Source of the DNA: Paenibacillus elgii NBRC 100335
Lineage (GTDB): Bacteria; Bacillota; Bacilli; Paenibacillales; NBRC-103111
Direction: 5' to 3'
Length of the DNA: 64,000 nucleotides
Assembly: GCF_004000865.1 (NCBI RefSeq)
Contig: NZ_BIMB01000022.1
Span: 38,261-102,260, forward strand
In this document: positions 17,569 through 26,247 of the stretch, piece after piece
Layout: each line of letters starts with the position of its first letter
Numbering within the stretch: the stretch's first letter is position 1
Made by a program: the position numbers and the translations under genes
Notes under the pieces: model-generated
The model's database searches: none
The model's input: only the letters and a program-made list of their open reading frames with translations
What the model was told of the DNA's origin: nothing

Positions 17569-18579
17569 TTACCGCGGACTCACGCTCTCCCGCACGATCA
17601 GCTCGGTGTCCAGCATGAGCCGGTGGCTTACCTTGCGGCCTTCGAGCAGATCGATCAGCATCTGGGCGGCCTGATACCCCATCTCGTATTTGTTCTGGTT
17701 TACGGTTGTGAGCGCTGGCGAGCAGTACGCCGTCACGTCGATATTGTCGAAGCCGACGACGGAAATTTGTCCCGGCACTTGAAGCCCTAAGCCGCGGACG
17801 GCCTGTAAAGCCCCGAGCGCCATCAGATCGCTGATGCAGAACAGCGCCGTAATGTCGGGCTGCTGCGCCAGCAGCCTGTACACCGCTTCCTTGGCTCCCG
17901 CCTCGGAGAAGGAACCGTCCATGACGAGCGACTCGTCGAACGGGAGGCCGAAGCGCTCCAGCGCCTGCTTGTACCCTGACAGCCGCTGCACGCTGACGTC
18001 CGCCTGGGAATGGCCGTTGATGACACCGATTTTGCGGTGGCCCGCCTCCAGCAAATAGCTGACGGCACGATTCGCGCCGCCGACGTTATCGGAGGTCACA
18101 TACCCGACGTTCGGCCCCTCCAGCGGAATGTCGATGAGCACGCAAGGAATTTGAGACGAAACGACTTCCTTCAAGTACTCGTCGTCCAAGCGGATGCCCA
18201 TAATAATGACGCCGTCCACGCCGCGCTCCTGACACAGCGTTTTGTATGATTTGATTTTTTGCTTTTGCGGCGTTGTGCTGAACAGCACGAGATCGTAATC
18301 AAGCTCTCCCGACCGGTCGTTCATGCCGCATAATATTTCAAAGGCGATATTATCCTTCGAGCTGGCCCTCGTCACGTTGGACAACAGCAGACCGAGCGTT
18401 TTCGTTTTCTTCGAGATCAGCGAGCGGGCGGCCATATTCGGGCTGTACCCGAACTCTTGCGCAATATCCTTGATCTTCTGGCGCGTAACTGCATTGACGT
18501 CGTCATACCCGTTCAGCGCCCGCGATACGGTTGTGACGGACACGCCGGCCGCCTTGGCGATATCTTTAATCGTAACCAT
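17569..18579 (-). CDS. LacI family transcriptional repressor
   Basis: A 336-residue LacI/GalR protein. The N-terminal helix-turn-helix is VTIKDIAKAAGVSVTTVSRALNG (residues 2-24), with the hinge-type helix YSPNMAARSLISKKT; a periplasmic-binding-like sugar domain follows from about residue 60 to the end. GGAGGAGAG precedes the ATG. It is divergent from the debranching-enzyme/importer operon. Three near-identical palindromes lie between and beside the two genes, one of them immediately before this gene, so it very likely represses the operon and itself, with release by a sugar derived from the imported oligosaccharide. Confidence 0.93.
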   Translation of the reverse strand: MVTIKDIAKAAGVSVTTVSRALNGYDDVNAVTRQKIKDIAQEFGYSPNMAARSLISKKTKTLGLLLSNVTRASSKDNIAFEILCGMNDRSGELDYDLVLFSTTPQKQKIKSYKTLCQERGVDGVIIMGIRLDDEYLKEVVSSQIPCVLIDIPLEGPNVGYVTSDNVGGANRAVSYLLEAGHRKIGVINGHSQADVSVQRLSGYKQALERFGLPFDESLVMDGSFSEAGAKEAVYRLLAQQPDITALFCISDLMALGALQAVRGLGLQVPGQISVVGFDNIDVTAYCSPALTTVNQNKYEMGYQAAQMLIDLLEGRKVSHRLMLDTELIVRESVSPR

Positions 18580-18589
18580 GTTCTCTCCT

Positions 18590-18603
18590 CCGAAACGTTT
18601 TGA
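18590..18603. promoter_or_regulatory. LacI-type operator next to the repressor start
   Basis: CCGAAACGTTTTGA is a near-perfect copy of the two palindromes found further along this intergenic region. It lies 10 bases before the repressor start codon, so binding here would give autoregulation. Confidence 0.6.
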
Positions 18604-18658
18604 ATCTATATTTTTATGTTGTTGGCAGCCGTAAAAAAATATTTGCTAAAAAAAGCAG

Positions 18659-18687
18659 TTGTAAATGCTTTCAGCTTGCAATATAAT
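18659..18687 (+). promoter_or_regulatory. sigma-A promoter of the debranching enzyme/importer operon
   Basis: TTGTAA and a consensus TATAAT are separated by 17 bases. The predicted transcript starts near 18694, directly before the palindromic operator at 18701. Confidence 0.8.
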
Positions 18688-18700
18688 CAAGTATATCGTA

Positions 18701-18716
18701 TCCAAAACGTTTTGGA
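18701..18716. promoter_or_regulatory. LacI-type operator, perfect 16-bp palindrome
   Basis: TCCAAAACGTTTTGGA is a perfect palindrome centred on CG, as in LacI-family operators. It begins about seven bases after the predicted transcription start, well placed to block RNA polymerase. Confidence 0.8.
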
Positions 18717-18766
18717 AAGAGAATTTTCCTTTCTTTTGCAGAGAAGAAATATTTTTTTATCGGTTT

Positions 18767-18782
18767 TCCGAAACGTTTCGGA
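18767..18782. promoter_or_regulatory. second LacI-type operator, perfect 16-bp palindrome
   Basis: TCCGAAACGTTTCGGA shares the AAACGTTT core and the flanks of the site at 18701. The centre-to-centre distance is 66 bases, compatible with cooperative binding or a roadblock in the leader. Confidence 0.75.
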
Positions 18783-18810
18783 TAGCTCTTATATAAGTGA
18801 GGTGACCGCA

Positions 18811-20940
18811 TTGGATTATCGAATCATCAAAGAAAACGATCTCTTCCTCTACTCCGACAAGGACGGCGATATTCCGCAAGGTCATCCGTCCGGCTTCGGG
18901 CTTTATACCAAGGATACCCGCTTTCTGAGCCGGCTGGAAATCGCCATCAACGGGCAAAAGCCGGTGCTGCTGTCCTCCGCAGCGGATGCGAACTACATAT
19001 CCGTCATCCGGCTGACGAATCCGCATATGGAGCGCAGCGGCGAGCTGATTCTGTGGCGGGAATCCGTCGAGATCGAGCGCACGCGGTTTATTTACGAAGG
19101 CGGGCTCTATGAAACCTTCCGCCTGACCAGCTATTATCCGAAGCCGATCGAGTTCGACTTCTCAGTGCTGGCCGACGCCGATTTTGCGGATATGTTCACG
19201 GTACGCGGCTTCCAGCACGGCGAGACGGGCCATAAGACAGGAACGCAGAGACAGAACGGCGGGCTGACGATCGGCTACGCCGGTGTGGACCATGTCGCCC
19301 GGGAAACCCGCATCGCTTGGCAGCCGCAGGAAAGCTCCATCGACGAGACGACGAACACCGTCAGCTTCCGGGTTCGCCTCGATCACCGCGAGAGCCGGGA
19401 AATCACGTTCTTCGTCGCGCCGTTCGTGAACGGAGAAGGCCCCCGGTTTTACGACCCGCAAGTGGCGATGGCGAAGCTCGAAGCGAGCTATGGCGACTGG
19501 AACGCCGGATCGACGGCCGTCCGCAGCGACAACGCCGCTTTTGATAAGCTGTTCCACCGTGGGGTGCAAGACCTGCGCGTGCTGCTGACCGATGTCGGCT
19601 ACGGATCATTCCCGGTGGCCGGGCTTCCGTGGTATTCGGTTCCGTTCGGACGCGACAGCCTGATCGCCGCGCTGCAGATGCTTTCGCTGAACCCGCAGGC
19701 GGCGAAAGGCACCCTGCTCACGATGGCCGCCTACCAAGGTCAGAAGGAAGATCCTTGGCAGGACGAGACGCCGGGCAAAATCATGCATGAAATCCGCTAC
19801 GGCGAGCTGGCCGGCGCCGGGATGGTGCCGTTCGCCCCGTATTACGGAACGATAGACGCGACGCCGCTCTTCCTGATGCTGGCCGCGGAATATTACCACT
19901 GGACGAACGATCTGGCGCTGATCGAGCAGCTGATGCCGAACCTCGAAGCGGCGCTCGCCTGGATCGAGCGTTACGGCGACCGGGATGGCGACGGCTTCGT
20001 GGAATACTTCCAGGAATCTTCCAAGGGCATCGCCAACCAAGGCTGGAAGGATTCAGCCGACTCCGTCGTTCACCGCAGCGGGGATTACGGCCAGGCGCCG
20101 ATCGCGCTTGTCGAAGTGCAAGGATACGTATATCAGGCGAAAACGCGCCTGGCTCCGATCTTCCGCACACTCGGCCGCAGCGGTGACGCCGACCGTCTGG
20201 AACAAGAAGCAGCCGCGCTTCGTGAGCGCTTCGAGCAGTCGTTCTGGATGGAAGACGAGCAGTATTACGCCATTGCGCTGGACCGGGACAAACGGCAGGT
20301 GCAGTCGGTGACCTCGAACACCGGCCACATTCTGATGTCCGGCATCGCGTCGCCGGAGCGGGCTCGCGCCGTCGCGTCACGACTCGTCGCGGACGATATG
20401 TTCGGCGGCTACGGCATCCGCACGATGAGCACCGGCTCGTCCGGGTACAACCCGATGAGCTACCATAACGGCAGCGTGTGGCCGCACGACAACTCTCTCT
20501 GCCTGCTTGGACTTAGCCTCGGCGGCTTCGAGACCGAAGCGGTGAAGGTGATGCAGGGGCTGATGAAAGCGGCGGATGGCTTCGAATATGCCAGACTGCC
20601 GGAGCTGTTCTGCGGCTATACGGATGAGCTTGGGCATCCCGTGCCTTATCCGGTCGCCTGCTCGCCGCAGGCATGGGCCGCGGGCACACCGCTGACGTTC
20701 CTGCAGACGATGCTGGGCATTCGTCCAGACGCCTTGTCGGGAACGATCCGGCTGCGGCCGCTGCTGCTCCCCGGCATGAACGAGCTGGAAGTGACGAACC
20801 TGCGCATCGGCCAAGGAACACTGCATTTACGGGTCAGCAGAACCGGAGACGTCGCCGCGCCGTATCAAGTGGACATTTTAGAGAATTATACGGGGTATCA
20901 AGTTCTTATTCAACCATTTGAGGGGGATGTTGTGAAATGA
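18811..20940 (+). CDS. amylo-alpha-1,6-glucosidase / glycogen-debranching-type enzyme
   Basis: A 709-residue cytoplasmic glycoside hydrolase. The N-terminal part matches the GDE_N_bis domain (GFGLYTKDTRFLSRLEIAIN, about residues 30-50). The C-terminal (alpha/alpha)6-barrel begins near residue 240 with VAGLPWYSVPFGRDSLIAAL, and contains GDGFVEYFQES and SYHNGSVWPHDNSL with the acidic residues expected of debranching or trehalase-like enzymes. The frame stays open 65 codons upstream, but those codons cover the promoter and operators; GAGGTG six bases before the TTG marks the start. It overlaps the next gene by ATGA. It probably degrades the oligosaccharide imported by the following genes. Confidence 0.88.
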   Translation: MDYRIIKENDLFLYSDKDGDIPQGHPSGFGLYTKDTRFLSRLEIAINGQKPVLLSSAADANYISVIRLTNPHMERSGELILWRESVEIERTRFIYEGGLYETFRLTSYYPKPIEFDFSVLADADFADMFTVRGFQHGETGHKTGTQRQNGGLTIGYAGVDHVARETRIAWQPQESSIDETTNTVSFRVRLDHRESREITFFVAPFVNGEGPRFYDPQVAMAKLEASYGDWNAGSTAVRSDNAAFDKLFHRGVQDLRVLLTDVGYGSFPVAGLPWYSVPFGRDSLIAALQMLSLNPQAAKGTLLTMAAYQGQKEDPWQDETPGKIMHEIRYGELAGAGMVPFAPYYGTIDATPLFLMLAAEYYHWTNDLALIEQLMPNLEAALAWIERYGDRDGDGFVEYFQESSKGIANQGWKDSADSVVHRSGDYGQAPIALVEVQGYVYQAKTRLAPIFRTLGRSGDADRLEQEAAALRERFEQSFWMEDEQYYAIALDRDKRQVQSVTSNTGHILMSGIASPERARAVASRLVADDMFGGYGIRTMSTGSSGYNPMSYHNGSVWPHDNSLCLLGLSLGGFETEAVKVMQGLMKAADGFEYARLPELFCGYTDELGHPVPYPVACSPQAWAAGTPLTFLQTMLGIRPDALSGTIRLRPLLLPGMNELEVTNLRIGQGTLHLRVSRTGDVAAPYQVDILENYTGYQVLIQPFEGDVVK

Positions 20941-22220
20941 AAAAATCGCTATCCGTCATTCTCTCCGTAGGTCTGGCTTCCAGCATGGTGCTGGCGGGCT
21001 GCGCCAAAGAAGAAGCCAAGCCGGCTCCGGCCGGCGATGCGCCGAAAAGCGGCGAACCTGTAACCGTAACGCTGGCCGGTTGGGGATCGTCGCCGGAGGA
21101 GCAGGATTTGCTCAAGCAGACAATTCAAGAGTTCGAAAGCAAGCATCCGAACGTCAAAGTCAAATACGAAGTGATCGCCGACCAGTATATGGACGTCATC
21201 AAGACGCGGCTTATCGGCGGCGAAGGCCCCGACGTGTTTTATCTGGATGCGTTCGAAGCTCCGGCTCTGATCGAGAAGAGTGTCATCGAGCCCCTCGACA
21301 GCTACGTGAAGCCTGAATTCGACGTGGCCGACTTCGAAGAGCCGCTGCTGAACGCGTTCAAGGTCGGCGGCAAAACGTACGGCTTCCCGAAAGACTCCTC
21401 CACGCTGGCCATGTTCTACAACAAGAAGCATTTCGAAGAGGCGGGCATTACCAAGCCGCCGACCACGTGGGAAGAGCTGCAGGATGCCGCGAAAAAGCTG
21501 ACCAAAACCGAAGGCGGCAAAACCGTCCGCTTCGGCTTCGGCGTCGCTCCCGAGCTGGCGCGGCAAATGTACATGGCGCAGGCGTTCGGCGGCAAAGTGT
21601 CCGACGACAAAGGCAACGCCGCTTTCGCTTCTCCGGAAGCGCTCAAAGGGCTGCAGCTCGTCGTTGACCTGCACAACAAGGACAAATCGTCCGGCGAGCC
21701 GAAGGAAGTCGGCGCAGGCTGGGGCGGCGAGATGTTCGGCCAAGGCAAAGCGTCCATCGTCTTCGAAGGCAACTGGGCGATTCCGTTCCTGAACAACAAC
21801 TATAAAGATCTTCAATACGCTACGGCCGAGCTGCCGACAGTAAACGGCAAAAAAGGCACGATGGCCTTCACGGTCGCCTATGTCATGAACAAGGCGTCCA
21901 AGAAAAAAGAAGCTTCCTGGGAGCTGATTTCGTACCTGACCGGCAAGGAAGGTATGAAAACGTGGACCAGCAAAGGGTTCGCCCTGCCGACGCGCAAATC
22001 CGTCGCGAAAGAGCTCGGCTACGACAAGGACCCGCTGCGCGGCGCCCTGGTTGCGGGCTCGGCTTATGCGACGCCATGGCAAGCAGGACCGACGCTGCCG
22101 ACGGTCATGAACAATTTCAACAACCAGTTCCTCGACGCGTTCCTGGGTAAATCCTCGCTGGAAGACGCGATGAAAAAAGCGCAGGAAACTGCCAATAAAG
22201 AAATTGCTGCCGGCAAATAA
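20937..22220 (+). CDS. sugar ABC transporter substrate-binding lipoprotein (MalE-like)
   Basis: A 427-residue extracellular binding protein with a lipoprotein signal peptide whose lipobox LAGC places the lipidated cysteine at residue 22. The mature protein starts with a Pro/Ala-rich linker, then VTVTLAGWGSSPEEQ and GEGPDVFYLDAFEAPALIE, typical of solute-binding family 1. It binds an oligosaccharide outside the membrane for the MalF/MalG-like permeases downstream. Start and previous stop overlap (ATGA), with GAGGGGG as ribosome site, so translation is coupled to the debranching enzyme. Confidence 0.95.
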   Translation: MKKSLSVILSVGLASSMVLAGCAKEEAKPAPAGDAPKSGEPVTVTLAGWGSSPEEQDLLKQTIQEFESKHPNVKVKYEVIADQYMDVIKTRLIGGEGPDVFYLDAFEAPALIEKSVIEPLDSYVKPEFDVADFEEPLLNAFKVGGKTYGFPKDSSTLAMFYNKKHFEEAGITKPPTTWEELQDAAKKLTKTEGGKTVRFGFGVAPELARQMYMAQAFGGKVSDDKGNAAFASPEALKGLQLVVDLHNKDKSSGEPKEVGAGWGGEMFGQGKASIVFEGNWAIPFLNNNYKDLQYATAELPTVNGKKGTMAFTVAYVMNKASKKKEASWELISYLTGKEGMKTWTSKGFALPTRKSVAKELGYDKDPLRGALVAGSAYATPWQAGPTLPTVMNNFNNQFLDAFLGKSSLEDAMKKAQETANKEIAAGK

Positions 22221-22232
22221 CGAAGCTGAACC

Positions 22233-22252
22233 GGGAGGGGGCTGCCCCTCCC
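22233..22252 (+). promoter_or_regulatory. intercistronic hairpin between binding-protein and permease genes
   Basis: GGGAGGGG / CCCCTCCC stem with a GCTG loop and no T run. Such hairpins after binding-protein genes commonly protect the upstream mRNA so that the binding protein is made in excess over the permeases. Confidence 0.6.
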
Positions 22253-22333
22253 TTCATCCACTTAAAAAGCGGGGGACGTCATCCTGTTCAGTCTGACACA
22301 GTTCCCTGCCTCTTTTGAAAGGGAGGTTTCCCT

Positions 22334-23233
22334 ATGGCAAGCCGTTCGGTTTGGAAGCGGAAGCTCAGAAGCACGATAACCGGCTATTTGTTTTTGCTCC
22401 CTACCCTGCTGGTTATCGGCACGTTTTTGTTTTTACCCGTCTTTTATTCGCTGTTCCTGTCGTTTCATAAAGTGAATCTGCTGGGCGACGTCAGCTACAA
22501 GTTTGTCGGATTCAGCAACTTCGAACGGATGGCGCAGGACGAACGGGCATGGATCGCGCTGAAAAACACCGCCTCCTTCGCCGTCTTCGTCGTGCCGCTG
22601 CAAACGGCGCTAGCGCTCGGACTCGCGTCCATTTTGAATGCGAAGCTGAAATTCCAAAATTTTTTCCGCATCGTCTTCTTTATGCCGACCGTGACCTCGT
22701 CCGCCGTACTGACGCTCATTTTCATGTGGATCTATAACTCCAACGGGCTGCTCAACAAGGCGCTGCAAGCGATCGGACTGCCCGGCTACAACTGGCTCGG
22801 TGATCCCGCAGTGGCGCTTAAGGGGATCATGCTGATGAACATCTGGTCGACGGCGCCGTTTTTCATGGTCGTCTTTCTCGCGGCACTGCAGGACATTCCG
22901 GATGCGCTCTACGAATCGGCGATGCTGGACGGAGCGGGCGCGTGGAAACGATTCACCGCCATCACACTGCCGATGCTGAAGCCGGCGACCTTCTTCACCG
23001 TCGTCATGGGCATTATCGGAACGTTCCAGCTGTTCGACCAGTCGTACATTTTCTCGGCGGGATCCGGGGGGCCGAACAACTCCACCCTGACCGTGGCGCT
23101 GCTGATTTACCAGTACGCATTCAAAAATTTGGACTTCGGCTACGCCTCCGCCCTCGCCGTCGCGCTGGCTCTGGTCATCATGATCGCGACGCTGCTGCAG
23201 CGGAAGCTGTTCGCCGAAGAGAAGCTGAACTGA
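22334..23233 (+). CDS. sugar ABC transporter permease (MalF-like)
   Basis: A 299-residue inner-membrane permease with six predicted helices. The EAA-type cytoplasmic loop contacting the ATPase is ALYESAMLDGAGAWKRFTAITLP (about residue 195). The N-terminus (RSTITGYLFLLPTLLVIG) and tail (LLQRKLFAEEKLN) are typical of the MalF/UgpA group. GGGAGG lies before the ATG. It forms the pore with the next gene's product; no ATPase is encoded in this cluster, so a shared MsmX-type ATPase elsewhere is presumably used. Confidence 0.93.
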   Translation: MASRSVWKRKLRSTITGYLFLLPTLLVIGTFLFLPVFYSLFLSFHKVNLLGDVSYKFVGFSNFERMAQDERAWIALKNTASFAVFVVPLQTALALGLASILNAKLKFQNFFRIVFFMPTVTSSAVLTLIFMWIYNSNGLLNKALQAIGLPGYNWLGDPAVALKGIMLMNIWSTAPFFMVVFLAALQDIPDALYESAMLDGAGAWKRFTAITLPMLKPATFFTVVMGIIGTFQLFDQSYIFSAGSGGPNNSTLTVALLIYQYAFKNLDFGYASALAVALALVIMIATLLQRKLFAEEKLN

Positions 23234-23246
23234 GGAGGCCGAGACG

Positions 23247-24077
23247 ATGGTTAAACAGCCGAAACCGTGGGTCAAGTACGTCATTTACGCGCTGCTGTTC
23301 CTGTACGCTGCGGTAACGATGGTACCGTTCCTGTGGGCACTCTCCTCCTCGTTCAAGACGCTGGAAGAGATTGTCGCCGGAGGCATCAACTTTATTCCTA
23401 AGAACTTTACGCTGCAAAACTACTACGATATTTTCGTCCGCGAGCCGTTGTTCCTCCGTTGGATGTCCAACAGCGCCTTTATCGCGGTCGTGGCAACGAT
23501 CTGCAACATTTTGTTCAACTCGATGGCCGGGTATGCGCTTGCGCGCATCGATTTTATCGGCAACAAAGTGATGTTCCTCATCATTCTGGGCGTGCAGATG
23601 ATTCCGGGCCAGCTCACGATCGTGCCCGCGTACTTGATCATGAAAGAGCTCGGATGGCTGAATTCGTACGCCGCGCTGACGGTGCCGATGATGGCGAACG
23701 CGACGTTCACGTTCATGATGCGCCAGTTCTTCATCAACTTCCCGAAGGAGCTGGAGGAAGCGTCGCAGCTCGACGGGCTGACCCGCTTCGGCATCTTCTT
23801 CCGCATCGCGCTGCCGCTGGCCGTTCCGGCACTCGCCGCGCAGATGATCTTCGTGTTCATGGGCGCCTGGAACGAGTTCCTAAAGCCGCTCATGTTCGTT
23901 TCCGACAAGTCGATGTTTACGCTGACGCTCGGCCTGAACACCTTCAAAGGCCAGTACATCAGCTACTGGAACTACATCATGGCCGCGTCGATGGTGTTCA
24001 CGCTGCCGGCGCTGCTCATTTACGCCTTTTTCAACCGCTTCTTCATCAAAGGCATTACGTTTACGGGCGGCAAGTAA
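23247..24077 (+). CDS. carbohydrate ABC transporter permease (MalG-like)
   Basis: A 276-residue MalG/UgpE-type permease with six helices and the EAA loop ELEEASQLDGLTRFGIFFRIALP (about residue 170). It begins 13 bases after the partner permease, with GAGGAGG before the ATG. The C-terminus NRFFIKGITFTGGK is the classic ending of the family. It is the last gene of the LacI-controlled operon, closed by a strong terminator. Confidence 0.94.
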   Translation: MVKQPKPWVKYVIYALLFLYAAVTMVPFLWALSSSFKTLEEIVAGGINFIPKNFTLQNYYDIFVREPLFLRWMSNSAFIAVVATICNILFNSMAGYALARIDFIGNKVMFLIILGVQMIPGQLTIVPAYLIMKELGWLNSYAALTVPMMANATFTFMMRQFFINFPKELEEASQLDGLTRFGIFFRIALPLAVPALAAQMIFVFMGAWNEFLKPLMFVSDKSMFTLTLGLNTFKGQYISYWNYIMAASMVFTLPALLIYAFFNRFFIKGITFTGGK

Positions 24078-24108
24078 GATCGCACAAAAACATAAGCCGA
24101 CAATTGAG

Positions 24109-24159
24109 CGGTCTCCAACTGGGACGATTCGGTTCCTGGGGAGACCGCTGTTTTTTTGT
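24109..24159 (+). terminator. terminator of the LacI-controlled sugar operon
   Basis: GCGGTCTCC (24109-24117) pairs with GGAGACCGC (24141-24149) and is followed by TGTTTTTTTG. Confidence 0.9.
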
Positions 24160-24315
24160 TCCCGCCGACCTCTCCCCCAATCCTCTCATAACGCAAGAAA
24201 ATAATTCCTGATCATTGATTTATATAACATTTCATTGATTAGGCAAGTAGCCGCACGCATCGTATCCCTTTTAAGATAAAGACAGATCGACAATATACAG
24301 GAAAGGGTGGTCCTT

Positions 24316-25278
24316 TTGAAACAAACCGCGACAGCGGTCCCTGAGGATCGTCCGGCGGTGAAGCCGGGGAAGACGAAGGTCGCGGCCTGGCTCCAGCAAT
24401 GGGATTTGCAGCTTATGGTGCTGCCCGCGCTCGTCTTGATTTTGATTTTCAGCTATTTCCCGATGTACGGCGTGATCATCGCATTTCAGGATTACTCGGT
24501 GTTTAAAGGATTCGCAGCCAGCCCGTGGGTAGGCTTCAAGCATTTCGTCGATTTCTTCCAAGCGCCCGAGCTCGGGGTCGTGATGCGAAACACCATCGTC
24601 ATCAGCTTCCTGAAGCTGGCCATCGGCTTTCCGGCTCCAATCATTCTCGCGATTCTGCTGAACGAAGTGAAAAATATGTTCTTCAAGCGCATCGTGCAGA
24701 CGGTCAGCTACTTGCCGTATTTCCTGTCTTGGGTTATCGTCGCCAACTTCGTGATCTCCCTGCTTTCGACCGATAATGGAAGCGTAAACATTTTTCTCCA
24801 AAAGATCGGGGTCATCGACGAACCGATTCCTTATTTGTCGGTTACGGAATATTTCTGGACCATTCTCGTCACGACGAACGTATGGAAAGAGATTGGCTTT
24901 GCCTCTATCGTATACTTGGCTGCAATCGCTTCCATCGACCCTCATCTGTACGAATCCGCCGCCATCGACGGGGCGAGCCGTTTTCGCATGACTTATTTGA
25001 TAACGTTTCCATGCATTTTGCCGGTCGTGATGATTTTCTCCATTCTGGCGATCGGCAACTTGCTGAACGCGGGCTTCGAGGACTTGCTGCTACTGGGCGT
25101 CAACCCGGCGCTGCGCGACGTATCGGAGGTTCTGGACACGTACGTGTACCGGATGGGGATTACGTTAAACCGCTATTCATTCGCGACAGCCGTAGGCTTG
25201 TTTAAGGCCATCGTCAGCGTCGGTCTGCTGACTCTTGCGAACTATCTCGCGAGACGAACCGGCAACAGCTTGTGGTAA
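24316..25278 (+). CDS. sugar ABC transporter permease (LplB/YteP-like)
   Basis: A 320-residue permease. After a hydrophilic N-terminus come six helices, starting LMVLPALVLILIFSYFPMYGVIIAF, a hallmark of the LplB/YteP group that imports complex polysaccharide fragments. The EAA loop reads HLYESAAIDGASRFRMTYLITFP (about residue 210) and the protein ends NYLARRTGNSLW. GGGTGG five bases before a TTG supports this start; a GTG nine bases earlier is possible. It begins a five-gene operon with YtcP-type permease, lipoprotein, YesN and YesM. Confidence 0.92.
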   Translation: MKQTATAVPEDRPAVKPGKTKVAAWLQQWDLQLMVLPALVLILIFSYFPMYGVIIAFQDYSVFKGFAASPWVGFKHFVDFFQAPELGVVMRNTIVISFLKLAIGFPAPIILAILLNEVKNMFFKRIVQTVSYLPYFLSWVIVANFVISLLSTDNGSVNIFLQKIGVIDEPIPYLSVTEYFWTILVTTNVWKEIGFASIVYLAAIASIDPHLYESAAIDGASRFRMTYLITFPCILPVVMIFSILAIGNLLNAGFEDLLLLGVNPALRDVSEVLDTYVYRMGITLNRYSFATAVGLFKAIVSVGLLTLANYLARRTGNSLW

Positions 25279-25291
25279 GGAGGGTGTATTG

Positions 25292-26179
25292 ATGAAGTTG
25301 GCATTGGAAGACCGCGTCTTTAGCATCGTTATCCATTTTGCGCTGCTCTTTCTGGCCTTCGTAACGTTTTATCCGTTCTGGAATTCCGCGGTCATCTCGT
25401 TCAACCTCGGTTCGGATACGAGTCTCGGCGGCATCACGTTCTGGCCCAGAGCTTTCACGCTGGAAAATTACCAAGTTGTGTTAAAGGACGTTAAAATATT
25501 GAAAGGCTTCGGCGTTTCCATCGCCCGTACGCTCGTCGGCACCTTTCTGACGATCGCGGCGACGTCCATCTTCGCTTACGGCATGTCCCGCAAGGAGCTG
25601 ATCGGCCGGGGCTATTACATGACCTTCTGCATTATCACGCTTTATTTTGGCGGCGGTTTGATTCCGACCTACCTGCTGATTCGCGGTCTCGGCCTGTTCG
25701 ATTCGTTCTGGGTATTCGTCATTCCGTCGATCATCAGCGTCTGGAGCATGATCATCTTCCGCACGTTTTTCCGGGGAATCCCGGCTGGTCTCGAAGATGC
25801 GGCGCGGATTGACGGCTGCGGCTACTGGGGCACGTTCCTTCGCGTCGTGCTGCCGCTATCCGGTCCGGTCGTCGCCACGCTCTCGCTGTTCACGGCCATC
25901 GCCCACTGGAACGACTGGTTCGTCGCTTCCATCTATATCAACAATCAAGACCTGCTGCCGGTGCAGGCGCTGCTGAAGCAGACGCTCGATTCCAATATCG
26001 CTTCCGAGCTAACCCAGGACTCGGCGGCCCAAAGCTTCCTCGCCAAGCGGCAATCGTACACGACCAAGTCGTTGACGATGGCTACCATGATGGTCACGAC
26101 GGTTCCGATCATCCTCGTCTATCCGTTCTTGCAGCGGTTTTTCGTCAAGGGCGTACTGGTCGGTTCCCTGAAAGAATAG
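25292..26179 (+). CDS. carbohydrate ABC transporter permease (YtcP-like)
   Basis: A 295-residue partner permease of the YtcP/YtcO group. Landmarks are LALLFLAFVTFYPFWNSAVISFN at the first helix, EAA loop GLEDAARIDGCGYWGTFLRVVLP (about residue 185), the family's long loop SNIASELTQDSAAQSF and the terminal FLQRFFVKGVLVGSLKE. GGAGGG lies seven bases before the ATG; a longer upstream frame overlaps the previous gene and is rejected. Confidence 0.93.
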   Translation: MKLALEDRVFSIVIHFALLFLAFVTFYPFWNSAVISFNLGSDTSLGGITFWPRAFTLENYQVVLKDVKILKGFGVSIARTLVGTFLTIAATSIFAYGMSRKELIGRGYYMTFCIITLYFGGGLIPTYLLIRGLGLFDSFWVFVIPSIISVWSMIIFRTFFRGIPAGLEDAARIDGCGYWGTFLRVVLPLSGPVVATLSLFTAIAHWNDWFVASIYINNQDLLPVQALLKQTLDSNIASELTQDSAAQSFLAKRQSYTTKSLTMATMMVTTVPIILVYPFLQRFFVKGVLVGSLKE

Positions 26180-26247
26180 TCCGGGCTTCAAAGCGTACCG
26201 CTTTAAGCATAGCTTGAAATGACAATGGGAAAGGGGCTATACAGACA

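Noticed and set aside
18616..18810. 65-codon upstream extension of the debranching enzyme
   Set aside because: It would translate across the -10 element and both operators; the TTG at 18811 has a proper ribosome site.
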